Origin: Streptomyces sp. NBC_00154
GTDB lineage: Bacteria; Actinomycetota; Actinomycetes; Streptomycetales; Streptomycetaceae
Direction of reading: 5' to 3'
Assembly (NCBI RefSeq): GCF_026342835.1
Contig: NZ_JAPEMI010000002.1
Location: 496,001-560,000, forward strand
DNA length: 64,000 bases
The notes under the pieces are model-generated. The model saw nothing but the letters and a program-made list of their open reading frames with translations. It searched no databases and was not told where the DNA came from. The number at the start of each line of letters is the position of its first letter. Within the stretch, counting starts at the first letter, position 1. Position numbers and translations under genes: made by a program. Below are positions 24,377 to 32,229 of this stretch, in pieces.

Positions 24377-25753
24377 TCAGGTCGGGCCGGAAGTGGTCAC
24401 CTCCGTGGCCGACGCCGGCTCGGCCGTCGCGGATTTGCCGCGGCCGGCTGTGTGGTTGAAGAGCAGGTTGAGGAGGAACGCGGCGAGGGTGGCGCTGGTG
24501 ATGGCGCTGCCGCCGATGATCTGGACCCAGGTCGGGAAGGCGTGATAGATCGACGGCGCGACGACGGGGAGCATGCCGATCCCGATCGAGACAGCGACGA
24601 TCAGCAGGTTGTTGGTGCCCTCGAACTCCACTTTGCGCAGGGTCTTGATGCCCACGGCGGTCACGGTGGCGAACATGACCAGACCGGCCGCACCGATCAC
24701 CGGTTCGGGGAGCGAGGCGACGATCTCGCCGAGCTTGGGGACCAGGCCCAGCAGGACCAGGATGCCTCCGGCGACGGCGGCGACGTAGCGGCTGCGGACC
24801 TTGGTCATGCCGACCAGCCCGACGTTCTGGGCGAATACGGTGTCCAGGAAGCCGTTCATGATGCCGCCGAAGATGCCGGAGACGCCGTCAGCGGCAAGCC
24901 CCCGGGCCAAGTCTTGCTTGGAGAGCGGGCGGCCGGTCATCTCGCCGACAGCGAGCATGTCGGCGGTGGACTCGGTGAACGTCACCAGCATCACGACGCA
25001 CATAGAGATGACGGCGGCGATCGGGAACTGCGGGGCACCGAAGTGGAACGGCGAGGAGACGCCCAGCCAGTCGGCCTGCCCGACCGAGGAGAAATCGGTC
25101 AGGCCCATCGGAACGGCGACCAGGGTGCCGCCGACCAGGCCCAGGAGCACGCCGATCTGTGCGACGAAGCCGCGGGTGAAGCGGCTGACGACGATGATGA
25201 GCAGGATGATGCCGCCGGCCAGCGCCAGGTGGCTGGGGGCGGCGTAATCCTTGGCTGTGGGGTCGAGACCGGCGATCAGGCCGGCGGCGACTCCGATGAG
25301 CGAGAGCCCGATGACGGTGATGACCGAACCACTGACCAGCGGCGGGAAGAACCGTACGGCGCGGGCGAAGGGCACGGCGACGATCAGGCCGAAGACGCCT
25401 GCCGCGATCATGGACCCGTACACGGCCTGAATGCCGTACTCGCCCGCGATGAGGATCATCGGGGTCACCGCCGTGAAGGTGGCTCCTGCGACGACCGGCA
25501 GCCGCACGCCGAGGAGTTTGCCGATACCGAGCGCCTGGATCAGCGTGATCAGACCGGCCACCAACAGGTCGGCGTTGATCAACAGCCCGATGGTGGACGT
25601 GTCCAGCTTGGCGGCGGAGCCGAAGACAAGGGGGACGGTGACGCAGCCTGTGTACATGACCAACACGTGCTGCAGACCGAGAATCCCGAGACGGCCGGGC
25701 GGTAGCACCTGATCGACGGGGTGGCGGGCGGGCGGGGACGGTGCCTGTGACAC
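24377..25753 (-). CDS. NCS2-family nucleobase (xanthine/uric acid type) permease
   Basis: 458 residues from GTG 25753, with GGAGG at 6 bases. About 12-14 membrane segments. The family motif region is FAQNVGLVGMTKVRSRYV, with an upstream TESTADMLAVGEMTGRP (substrate-site Glu) and a central GGTLVAVPMG. QNVG with the preceding Phe is the purine-type (xanthine/urate) signature rather than the uracil type. Cation-coupled uptake is expected. An AT-richer stretch at about 25869-25915 in the 360-base leader region is the best candidate for its promoter. Confidence 0.88.
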   Translation of the reverse strand: MSQAPSPPARHPVDQVLPPGRLGILGLQHVLVMYTGCVTVPLVFGSAAKLDTSTIGLLINADLLVAGLITLIQALGIGKLLGVRLPVVAGATFTAVTPMILIAGEYGIQAVYGSMIAAGVFGLIVAVPFARAVRFFPPLVSGSVITVIGLSLIGVAAGLIAGLDPTAKDYAAPSHLALAGGIILLIIVVSRFTRGFVAQIGVLLGLVGGTLVAVPMGLTDFSSVGQADWLGVSSPFHFGAPQFPIAAVISMCVVMLVTFTESTADMLAVGEMTGRPLSKQDLARGLAADGVSGIFGGIMNGFLDTVFAQNVGLVGMTKVRSRYVAAVAGGILVLLGLVPKLGEIVASLPEPVIGAAGLVMFATVTAVGIKTLRKVEFEGTNNLLIVAVSIGIGMLPVVAPSIYHAFPTWVQIIGGSAITSATLAAFLLNLLFNHTAGRGKSATAEPASATEVTTSGPT

Positions 25754-25990
25754 GGATGCCTCCGGAATGGGGCGGCGGACGGGCGGGTGTGCGTGAGCAG
25801 GGGTGGGTGGGCGTGAGCGCGGACGGACAGCCGTGTTCGAGCGTGGGGGAGCGGTGACTCGGCAGCGGGTCAACTTTCTGTTGAATGTGTTTCCCGTACA
25901 TTGCCGCATTCCTAAGGTGCGGTTGCGGCTGCGCCCTGCCGCCCCGGGCCACCGGGCGGTTCCACTGCCGGTACTTCACGAGGCCGCGAG

Positions 25991-26016
25991 CCCCGGATCG
26001 GCCGACCGATCCGGGG
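25991..26016 (+). terminator. Strong hairpin in the leader before the FUSC gene
   Basis: Perfect 11-base arms (CCCCGGATCGG and CCGATCCGGGG) around a 4-base loop, followed by TCTT on the plus strand. There is no plus-strand gene upstream within 1.7 kb, so this may be an attenuator in the FUSC leader or an insulator against readthrough. The rest of 25754-26113 holds only the AT-richer 25869-25915 stretch. Confidence 0.5.
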
Positions 26017-26113
26017 TCTTCGGTCTCGGCTGCGCCGGCCGGTCCCGGCACATCGGCACCCGTCCGGTCGATTCGTGGGGCTGCAAGCGGTCGTGCAAGG
26101 GAAGGGGAGTGAA

Positions 26114-27343
26114 ATGCCAGAACTCTCCGCACCTGTGGTCAAGCTCGTACGGCGAACCACCGAACCTGTCGCGGCGCAGACCCTGCGCTCGACGGCGGCG
26201 GCGGTCATCGCCTATGTCGTCGCGGTGTGGACCCTTCCTCAGCCCGCTCCGCTGACAGCTCCGCTCACCGCACTCCTTGTCGTTCAGGTCACCCTGTACG
26301 CGACACTCACCACGGGCATCCGGCGCGTCAACTCCGTCGTCGTCGGGGTGCTCATCGCCATCGGGTTCAGCGCCCTGGTAGGCCTGACCTGGTGGAGCCT
26401 GGGGCTGACGATCTTCAGTTCGCTGATCATCGGACGCATGGTGCGGGTCGATGAGTTCGTGCCCGAGGTGGCCATCAGCGCGATGCTCGTTCTCGGCGTG
26501 TCCCAGATCGCCTACACCGCGTGGGATCGCGTGCTCGAGACCCTGATCGGTGCGGGCGTCGGCCTGTTGTTCAACCTGCTGTTCGCACCGCCCGTATGGG
26601 TGCAGACCGCCGGGGCGTCCATCGACACACTGGCACGGGAGATGGGACGGATGTTCCGTGCCATGGGCGAGGAGATCGGCGGACACATCTCCGTTCCGCA
26701 GGCGGCGGCCAGACTGCACGACGCCCGCAGGCTGGACCACGACATCGTGGCCGTCGACGCCTCGCTGCGGCAGGCCGAGGAAAGCCTCATGCTCAACCCC
26801 CGGGTCCGCCAGGGACTCCTCTACCGGATCGTCCTGCGTACCGGACTCGACACGCTGGAGATCTGCGCAGTCGTGCTCCGCGTGCTGGCACGCACCCTGA
26901 CGGACCTGGCCAAGGCCCGCACCGAGGAATCGCTGTTCCCCGAGGACGTGGCGCTGGCACTCCGAGAACTCTTCGCCCAGATGGCCGAGGCCATCGAAAG
27001 CTTCTCCACGCTGATCACCACCCCGGTGTCCGCCAACGCCGAGGAAGCCGAGTCACGGCTGGCCGCCGCACTGGCGTCCAGCCGCGCCACCCGCGACGTG
27101 GTGGCCGACCTCCTGCTGGAGGACGTCCAGGAACACCCCAGAGAGTGGCAACTCCACGGTGCCCTGCTCGCCGAGGTCGATCGCATTCTGGACGAGCTGG
27201 ACATCGACAAGCGCGCAGAACGACTCGGTCACGAACTCGACCTCCACTCGTCTGAAATGCATGAACGACATCCCCGACTCGCCGCACTCCGGCGGCGGCT
27301 GGTCGGCAGCCGGGAGACACAGCCGTCGGCCCCGGTGAGGTGA
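26114..27343 (+). CDS. FUSC/aromatic-acid-exporter family membrane protein
   Basis: 409 residues from ATG 26114, with GGGAAGGGGAG 6 bases before it; the frame runs upstream but without support. The first ~165 residues form about six hydrophobic segments (RSTAAAVIAYVVAVW, TALLVVQVTLYATLT, VVVGVLIAIGFSALV and others) as in the FUSC/ArAE family. Residues 170-400 are long charged helices (coiled-coil type) that lie in the cytoplasm. Family members are linked to export of aromatic acids or other small molecules; the substrate here is unknown. Confidence 0.83.
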   Translation: MPELSAPVVKLVRRTTEPVAAQTLRSTAAAVIAYVVAVWTLPQPAPLTAPLTALLVVQVTLYATLTTGIRRVNSVVVGVLIAIGFSALVGLTWWSLGLTIFSSLIIGRMVRVDEFVPEVAISAMLVLGVSQIAYTAWDRVLETLIGAGVGLLFNLLFAPPVWVQTAGASIDTLAREMGRMFRAMGEEIGGHISVPQAAARLHDARRLDHDIVAVDASLRQAEESLMLNPRVRQGLLYRIVLRTGLDTLEICAVVLRVLARTLTDLAKARTEESLFPEDVALALRELFAQMAEAIESFSTLITTPVSANAEEAESRLAAALASSRATRDVVADLLLEDVQEHPREWQLHGALLAEVDRILDELDIDKRAERLGHELDLHSSEMHERHPRLAALRRRLVGSRETQPSAPVR

Positions 27344-27472
27344 GGGCCGACCGACACAGGCGCACCGCCCCACCCGGCCTTACGATGCAGAAGGGGAAGC
27401 GGAAGGCCTCAACGCGTCGAGCCACGACCCTTGAGGTCCGTGTGCTCACGCCTGATCACGGAGGCACGTCCC

Positions 27473-27832
27473 ATGGCATCTGACCGGATTCCAGGTATCG
27501 ATCTCACCGCGGCTCCCAGTGGCACAGGGTGTGCGGAGTGTCTGGCGGGTGACGGACCGGGGTGGTGGTTCCACCTGCGTCGCTGCGCCGCCTGTGGACA
27601 CATCGGATGCTGCGATTCCTCACCGGGGCAGCACGGAACGAAGCATGCCCGCGACGCGGGACATCCGTTCCTGGCCAGCTTCGAGCCGGGGGAGAGTTGG
27701 ATGTGGAACGTCGAGACCGAGGAGTACTACGACGGGCCGGAGCTGCTCCCGCCCACCTGTCACCCGCCGGCCCAGCCGACGCCGGGTCCGCAGGGCATGG
27801 TCCCGGTGGACTGGGAGCAGCAGTTGCACTGA
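27473..27832 (+). CDS. UBP-type zinc finger protein
   Basis: 119 residues; ATG 27473 has GGAGG 9 bases before it. One ZnF-UBP domain fills the protein: CAECLAG, CAACGHIGCCD, then HGTKHARDAGHPFLASFEPGE, giving the Cys/His ligand pattern of this fold. In eukaryotes it binds the free C-terminus of ubiquitin. Bacterial stand-alone copies are common in actinobacteria and have no known partner. The C-terminal 35 residues are Pro-rich. Confidence 0.88.
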   Translation: MASDRIPGIDLTAAPSGTGCAECLAGDGPGWWFHLRRCAACGHIGCCDSSPGQHGTKHARDAGHPFLASFEPGESWMWNVETEEYYDGPELLPPTCHPPAQPTPGPQGMVPVDWEQQLH

Positions 27833-27863
27833 GGTGGCTCGCATCCACTCCACGTGATCGTCA

Positions 27864-27884
27864 CTCGTGATCTTCATTCACGAG
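27864..27884. terminator. Hairpin between convergent UBP and DUF5996 genes
   Basis: Arms CTCGTGA and TCACGAG with a 7-base loop overlap the DUF5996 stop codon, 32 bases after the UBP stop. It could serve both directions. Confidence 0.45.
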
Positions 27885-28836
27885 CAGCGGGAGCTGTGGA
27901 GCGGAAGCGCATGAATGGGTCCGTCATCCCGCCGGGACACGCGAGCCGGTCGATGTCCCAGCCGGCGCGACCGGCACCCGCCCGGTAGGCGCTTTCGTAG
28001 AAGTCGAGCACGGACGCACGCGGATCGGGCCGGGTGCGCGCCGCATCGTACAGAAGCACGGCCAGATGGCTGTCACCGCGAGGGACCCATTGTGCAGCTT
28101 CGGGCCTGAGTGGCTCCTCGGCCAGCTGTGCCGGCTCGGGGGCGGTGTAGGAGTAGAAGGCGGGCTCGGCGAAGCTGTCGTCGCCGAACCAGAAGCCGAA
28201 GCTGACCACCTCCCGGGAGTATGCCTCCCGGGTCACGGGGTCGATCTGCGGAGGCTGGTCGATCTGACGCTCCGAGAAACGGGTGTGGGCGATGTCGAAG
28301 GTGTGCCAGAAATGGTGAACCGGACTGACCTTTCCCGAAAAGCGCGCCGCGAATTCCTCCAGCACCAGTGCCACCTGGCTGAGGACCTGCCAGTAGCGGG
28401 TGGCGTGTTCGGGGTCGTACGCGGCGTGCTCGGTGTCCTCGGCGAACGGCCGGTCGGCATCCGGCAGGTCGAACGGCCTCGGGGTGTCGATCTCCACCCG
28501 GACACCCAGTGCGTCCAGCGCGGCCATGACGCTCTTGTGGAAGGACGCCACGGACATGCCGGACAGCGGGAAGGAGACCGTCATGCCGTCCAGCCTCGCG
28601 ACGATCAGCTGATGACCGACGAAGTCGAAGTCGATCGTGAAGATCGGATTGCCGTCGATCTGTCCCATCGGACGGGTGGTGATACCGCGTCCGGTGAGGT
28701 GATACGGAACGTTCCACCAGTGGTTGCGCCGGACGCTGGCGGCGAGACGGACCTTCCCGACGACTTGCGCGAAGCGGTGCAGCGTCTCCTTGGTGTCGCG
28801 CCACTCGGCAAGCGGGATGGGCGGGAACAACTCCAT
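27874..28836 (-). CDS. DUF5996 family protein
   Basis: 320 residues from the ATG at 28836, with AGGAG 8 bases before it. The conserved start ELFPPIPLAEWRDTKETLHR, the HWWNVPYHLTGRG segment, FTIDFDFVGHQL and the ending PGGMTDPFMRFRSTAPAARE identify the uncharacterised DUF5996 group. It is soluble, with no signal peptide, and many Trp, His and Arg that suggest ligand binding. No activity is known. The 254 bases upstream (28837-29090) contain no further gene. Confidence 0.85.
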   Translation of the reverse strand: MELFPPIPLAEWRDTKETLHRFAQVVGKVRLAASVRRNHWWNVPYHLTGRGITTRPMGQIDGNPIFTIDFDFVGHQLIVARLDGMTVSFPLSGMSVASFHKSVMAALDALGVRVEIDTPRPFDLPDADRPFAEDTEHAAYDPEHATRYWQVLSQVALVLEEFAARFSGKVSPVHHFWHTFDIAHTRFSERQIDQPPQIDPVTREAYSREVVSFGFWFGDDSFAEPAFYSYTAPEPAQLAEEPLRPEAAQWVPRGDSHLAVLLYDAARTRPDPRASVLDFYESAYRAGAGRAGWDIDRLACPGGMTDPFMRFRSTAPAARE

Positions 28837-29090
28837 GGCCCTCACTCCTCTCGTGCTGCCGGGCGGTCCCGACGGAGAGCAGGACCATGCTGTCCATGAT
28901 GACCACGCCCGGCGCGCACGGCACGTCGCGCGAACCCGCGGTCGGTGCTCGCGTCAAACCTGCGGACGGGAGGGCCTGTGACACGCGTACTCGCCCGGGT
29001 CCCGGGACGGCGCGATGATGAAAGAGTTCTCGGTGCAGCAGGACACATCGAAATCCGCGCTGCCCGAATGCCGACGATGGGACAGATGCC

Positions 29091-29537
29091 ATGCCTCTCA
29101 AGGGTGAGTACGAGCCGAGCCCCGAGCAGTGGGTCCGCGATCAGGTCGCACTGTTCGAGAGTTCCGGAGGGAAGGAGGGGACCATGATGCGGGGCATGCC
29201 GGTCATCATCCTGACCACGCGCGGAGCCAAGAGCGGCAAGATCCGCAAGACACCGCTGATGCGGGTCGAGCACGACGGCGCGTACGCCGTGGTCGCCTCG
29301 CTGGGCGGAGCTCCCCGGCATCCGGTCTGGTACCGCAACATCGCCGCGGACCCCCGGGTGGAGCTGCAGGACGGCCCGGTCCGCCAGGACATGAACGCCC
29401 GTGAGGTCACCGGCGACGAGAAGCGCGTGTGGTGGGAGCGCGCGGTCGAGGCCTTCCCCGACTACGCCGACTACCAGAAGAAGACGGACCGACAGATTCC
29501 TGTCCTCGTCCTGGAACCGGCAGCCGAGAGCCACTGA
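29091..29537 (+). CDS. Deazaflavin (F420)-dependent nitroreductase family protein
   Basis: 148 residues. DDN-type split beta-barrel: ILTTRGAKSGKIRKTPLMRVEHDG, the classic F420-phosphate-binding segment, then VASLGGAPRHPVWYRNIAADPRVELQDG. The family reduces quinones, nitroimidazoles or other substrates with reduced F420. It lacks a signal peptide. The start has only a weak GGGAC ribosome site 8 bases upstream. Confidence 0.92.
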   Translation: MPLKGEYEPSPEQWVRDQVALFESSGGKEGTMMRGMPVIILTTRGAKSGKIRKTPLMRVEHDGAYAVVASLGGAPRHPVWYRNIAADPRVELQDGPVRQDMNAREVTGDEKRVWWERAVEAFPDYADYQKKTDRQIPVLVLEPAAESH

Positions 29538-29717
29538 CGACGGCCCGGAGGAGGCGTCGGCCCGGTTGCCCGCAGCGTCTCCTCCGGCGCGCCGCTCGGC
29601 GTTGTACGGCAGCGGCTGAGCGGGGGCGTACGAGATGCCACCCGCCTCGTGGCTGTGGCAACGTGGGAAGAGCCCGGTGCGGAGCCCCGTCGTGTCGTGG
29701 CGGTACGGGAGGTGCCG

Positions 29718-30725
29718 ATGGATCCCGTCGACGCCCTGCGCCGGATCGCCTTCCTGCTGGAACGCGACCGGGCAGCCACGTACCGCGTACAGGCGTTCCG
29801 TACCGCCGCCGGTGCGATCGGAGCGATGAAGGGCGACGAGATCGCGGAACGCGTGACGGCGGGGACGCTGGAGTCGGTCAGTGGCATCGGGCCGAAGACG
29901 GCGCAGGTCGTACGGGAAGCGCTGGCGGGGGAAGTCCCGGGCTACCTCCGGCGGCTGGAGGAAGAAACCGCCGCTCCGCTCACCGAAGGCGGCAGCACGC
30001 TGCGTGCCGTGTTGCGTGGCGACTGCCATCTGCATTCCGACTGGTCGGACGGTGGAAGCCCGATCGAGGAGATGGGCCGTACGGCCATGGAGCTGGGACA
30101 CGAGTGGGCGGCCCTCACCGACCACTCCCCCCGGCTGACCGTGGCACACGGTCTGTCGCCGGAACGGCTCCGCCGCCAGTTGGCGGCCGTGGCCGAACTC
30201 AATGAGCGCTGGGCGCCGTTCCGGCTGCTCACCGGCATCGAGTGCGACATCCTCCCGGACGGCTCCCTCGACCAGGAGGAGCAACTGCTGGAAGAGCTCG
30301 ACGTGGTGGTCGTGTCCGTGCACTCCAAACTGCGGATGGACGCGCGGCCCATGACCCGTCGGCTGGTCACCGCTGTCCGCCATCCGCAGGCGAATGTTCT
30401 GGGGCACTGCACGGGCCGTCTGATCACCGGCCGGGGGCGCCCGGAGTCACAGTTCGACGCGGACGAAGTGTTCGCCGCGTGTGCCGAGTCCGGCACCGCC
30501 CTGGAGATCAACAGCCGGCCCGAACGGCTCGATCCGCCCCGGCGTCTGCTGCGTCGCGCCGTCAATGCCGGAGTGCTGTTCGCCATTGACACCGACGCCC
30601 ACGCGCCGGGTCAGCTCGACTGGCAGATCTTCGGCTGTGCCCGGGCCGAGGAGTGCGGTGTGCCGGCGGAACGGGTCATCACCTCATGGCCGGTGGACGA
30701 ACTGCTGGCCTGGACAGGACGGTGA
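29718..30725 (+). CDS. PHP-domain protein with helix-hairpin-helix N-terminus (PolX-like)
   Basis: 335 residues from ATG 29718, with GGGAGG 6 bases before it. Residues 1-80 form HhH motifs (ALRRIAFLLERD, VSGIGPKTAQVVREAL) as in the N-terminus of family X polymerases. The PHP phosphoesterase domain spans about 95-335: RGDCHLHSDWSDG, ALTDHSPR, GIECDI, VVSVHS, LGHCTGR, and IDTDAHAPGQ supply the metal ligands. The polymerase fingers and palm are absent, so it resembles a PolX stripped to its DNA-binding and 3'-exonuclease/phosphatase parts. A DNA-repair nuclease is the likely role. Confidence 0.87.
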   Translation: MDPVDALRRIAFLLERDRAATYRVQAFRTAAGAIGAMKGDEIAERVTAGTLESVSGIGPKTAQVVREALAGEVPGYLRRLEEETAAPLTEGGSTLRAVLRGDCHLHSDWSDGGSPIEEMGRTAMELGHEWAALTDHSPRLTVAHGLSPERLRRQLAAVAELNERWAPFRLLTGIECDILPDGSLDQEEQLLEELDVVVVSVHSKLRMDARPMTRRLVTAVRHPQANVLGHCTGRLITGRGRPESQFDADEVFAACAESGTALEINSRPERLDPPRRLLRRAVNAGVLFAIDTDAHAPGQLDWQIFGCARAEECGVPAERVITSWPVDELLAWTGR

Positions 30726-30865
30726 GCCCGGTCCCTCCGGGGCGACCTCGCCGTTCGGGTCCGGCGGGCGGGGCGCCGAGCGAGGTACTCGTCTGAGGTC
30801 CGGAGATTGCCGTCGGGGACGGTGGTGACGGCACGAGGGATTCCTCGCCGGCACCGCACTCGGCC

Positions 30866-31606
30866 TCAGACCTGGCTGCCCCTTGGGCGTCGTGCGAGGA
30901 AGACGAACTCCCGGCCCGGACGGTCGGGTGCGTCGCGGACGTCCTCCACCACGTAACCGTGCGAGAGCAGATCCGCTTCGACCTCATGCCGCTCACGGAA
31001 GCGCAATGTCGAATCCGAGGTCAGCACCTGCCCGTCAGCGGCGAACACATAGGTCCAGCGGAACGTCACCAGCTGCCCTGTCGCCTCGATCAACTGGACC
31101 CAGCTCTCGACCGCGCCCACGCCCGGGATCTCCGTCACGCTGTATGAGGTCTCAGGCTTCCACTCCTCCCAGGCGCGCCTGGCCGGATCCCGTGTCTCGA
31201 ACACCAGATGTCCGCCGGGGCGCAGTGCGTCGTGGGCCCCGCGCAGGGTCTGCTGCCACGCCTCTGGATCGGTGACGGCCTGGGCAACGTTCGCCGTCAT
31301 CGTGGCGAGGTCGACCCGCAGCGGCGGGAGGGCTGTCGCGTCACCGCAGATCCAGCGCACCCGCTCGCTGCCCGGCTTGCCCCGGGCCACATCGATGGAC
31401 GCCCCGGCGGGATCGACACCGACGACCTCGATGCCGCGATCAGCCAGCAGGAGAGCCAACACACCTGTCCCACAGCCAATATCCAGCACTCGACGCGCCC
31501 CGAACTCCTCCGTCATCCGTACGTACGCATCGAGATCGCTGCGATCAGGGTCGAGCGGGTCGTAGATCTCGGCGAGCCGTGGATGCCTGAAGCACTCGTC
31601 AGCCAT
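30866..31606 (-). CDS. Class I SAM-dependent methyltransferase
   Basis: 246 residues from the ATG at 31606 (MADECFRHPRLAEIYD); the frame is open further but not homologous. The motif I VLDIGCGTG is at about 47-55, the acidic VVGVDPA follows, then CGDATALP and an ALRPGGHLVFETRD post-motif. These place it with ubiquinone/menaquinone-type small-molecule methyltransferases. The substrate is unknown. No good ribosome site is visible. Confidence 0.88.
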   Translation of the reverse strand: MADECFRHPRLAEIYDPLDPDRSDLDAYVRMTEEFGARRVLDIGCGTGVLALLLADRGIEVVGVDPAGASIDVARGKPGSERVRWICGDATALPPLRVDLATMTANVAQAVTDPEAWQQTLRGAHDALRPGGHLVFETRDPARRAWEEWKPETSYSVTEIPGVGAVESWVQLIEATGQLVTFRWTYVFAADGQVLTSDSTLRFRERHEVEADLLSHGYVVEDVRDAPDRPGREFVFLARRPRGSQV

Positions 31607-31808
31607 GCCGTCGAAGGTATGCGGAGCCAACTCCGAACGGCCACTCAGTTCTGTCGCCGGCCTGTGGCATTGAAGTGGCCATCGTCCAAAACCTGTCGCT
31701 CGTGCTCGATGTCGGTGAGGCCACCGTGGCACGCGTCGGTTGCCTCCACCCCTCCGGCCATCGCGCACGGCACAGTGGAGACATGAACGCGGACGTACCT
31801 TCACTCAG

Positions 31809-32022
31809 ATGGCGTGGGTGGTGGACGACATCGAGACAGTCGTGCGGAGCTGAAACGGCGCGGCGTGGTGTTCGAAGGGTCGACGTACCCGGGTTTCGAA
31901 CGCGGGACGGGATCGCCGAGATCGAAGGGAACCACCCCAGCAAGGGTGCACGGGGTGAACGCGGCGCCTGGTTCTGTGACAGCGAGGGGAACCTGCTGGG
32001 CATCGGTGAGCCGGTCGTCTGA
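31809..32022 (+). pseudogene. VOC/glyoxalase gene remnant with two frameshifts
   Basis: Three reading frames in succession give one protein. ATG 31809 reads MAWVVDDIETVV and then hits a stop. The next frame gives AELKRRGVVFEGSTYPGFE (from about 31845). The third gives DGIAEIEGNHPSKGARGERG and AWFCDSEGNLLGIGEPV to the stop at 32020-32022. The joined sequence is the C-terminal half of a VOC-domain protein. The N-terminal half is absent. The rest of 31607-32229 holds no gene I can support. Confidence 0.7.
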
Positions 32023-32229
32023 GGAGAGCACCTGATCGACGCCCGGCGGTTACGCGCCGTCGTCGGCTCCGCTCCTGGGTTCTTGCGACAGCTCGATCGG
32101 GGGAATACCGCCGCATCCGAATGCGCGGCGAGCGTGCAGGACCGGTCGGCAGATGAAGCGGTCGAGTGCGGTGCGGCTCCTGGTGGGCCGTTGCACCCCG
32201 ACGGGCTCCCGGCACGCGATGATGGCCCC

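Noticed and set aside
23405..25705. 766-codon plus-strand frame running across uppP and the permease
   Set aside because: It overlaps two certain genes in other frames, crosses two strong terminators, and its Gly/Asp/His-rich sequence is typical of an antisense frame.
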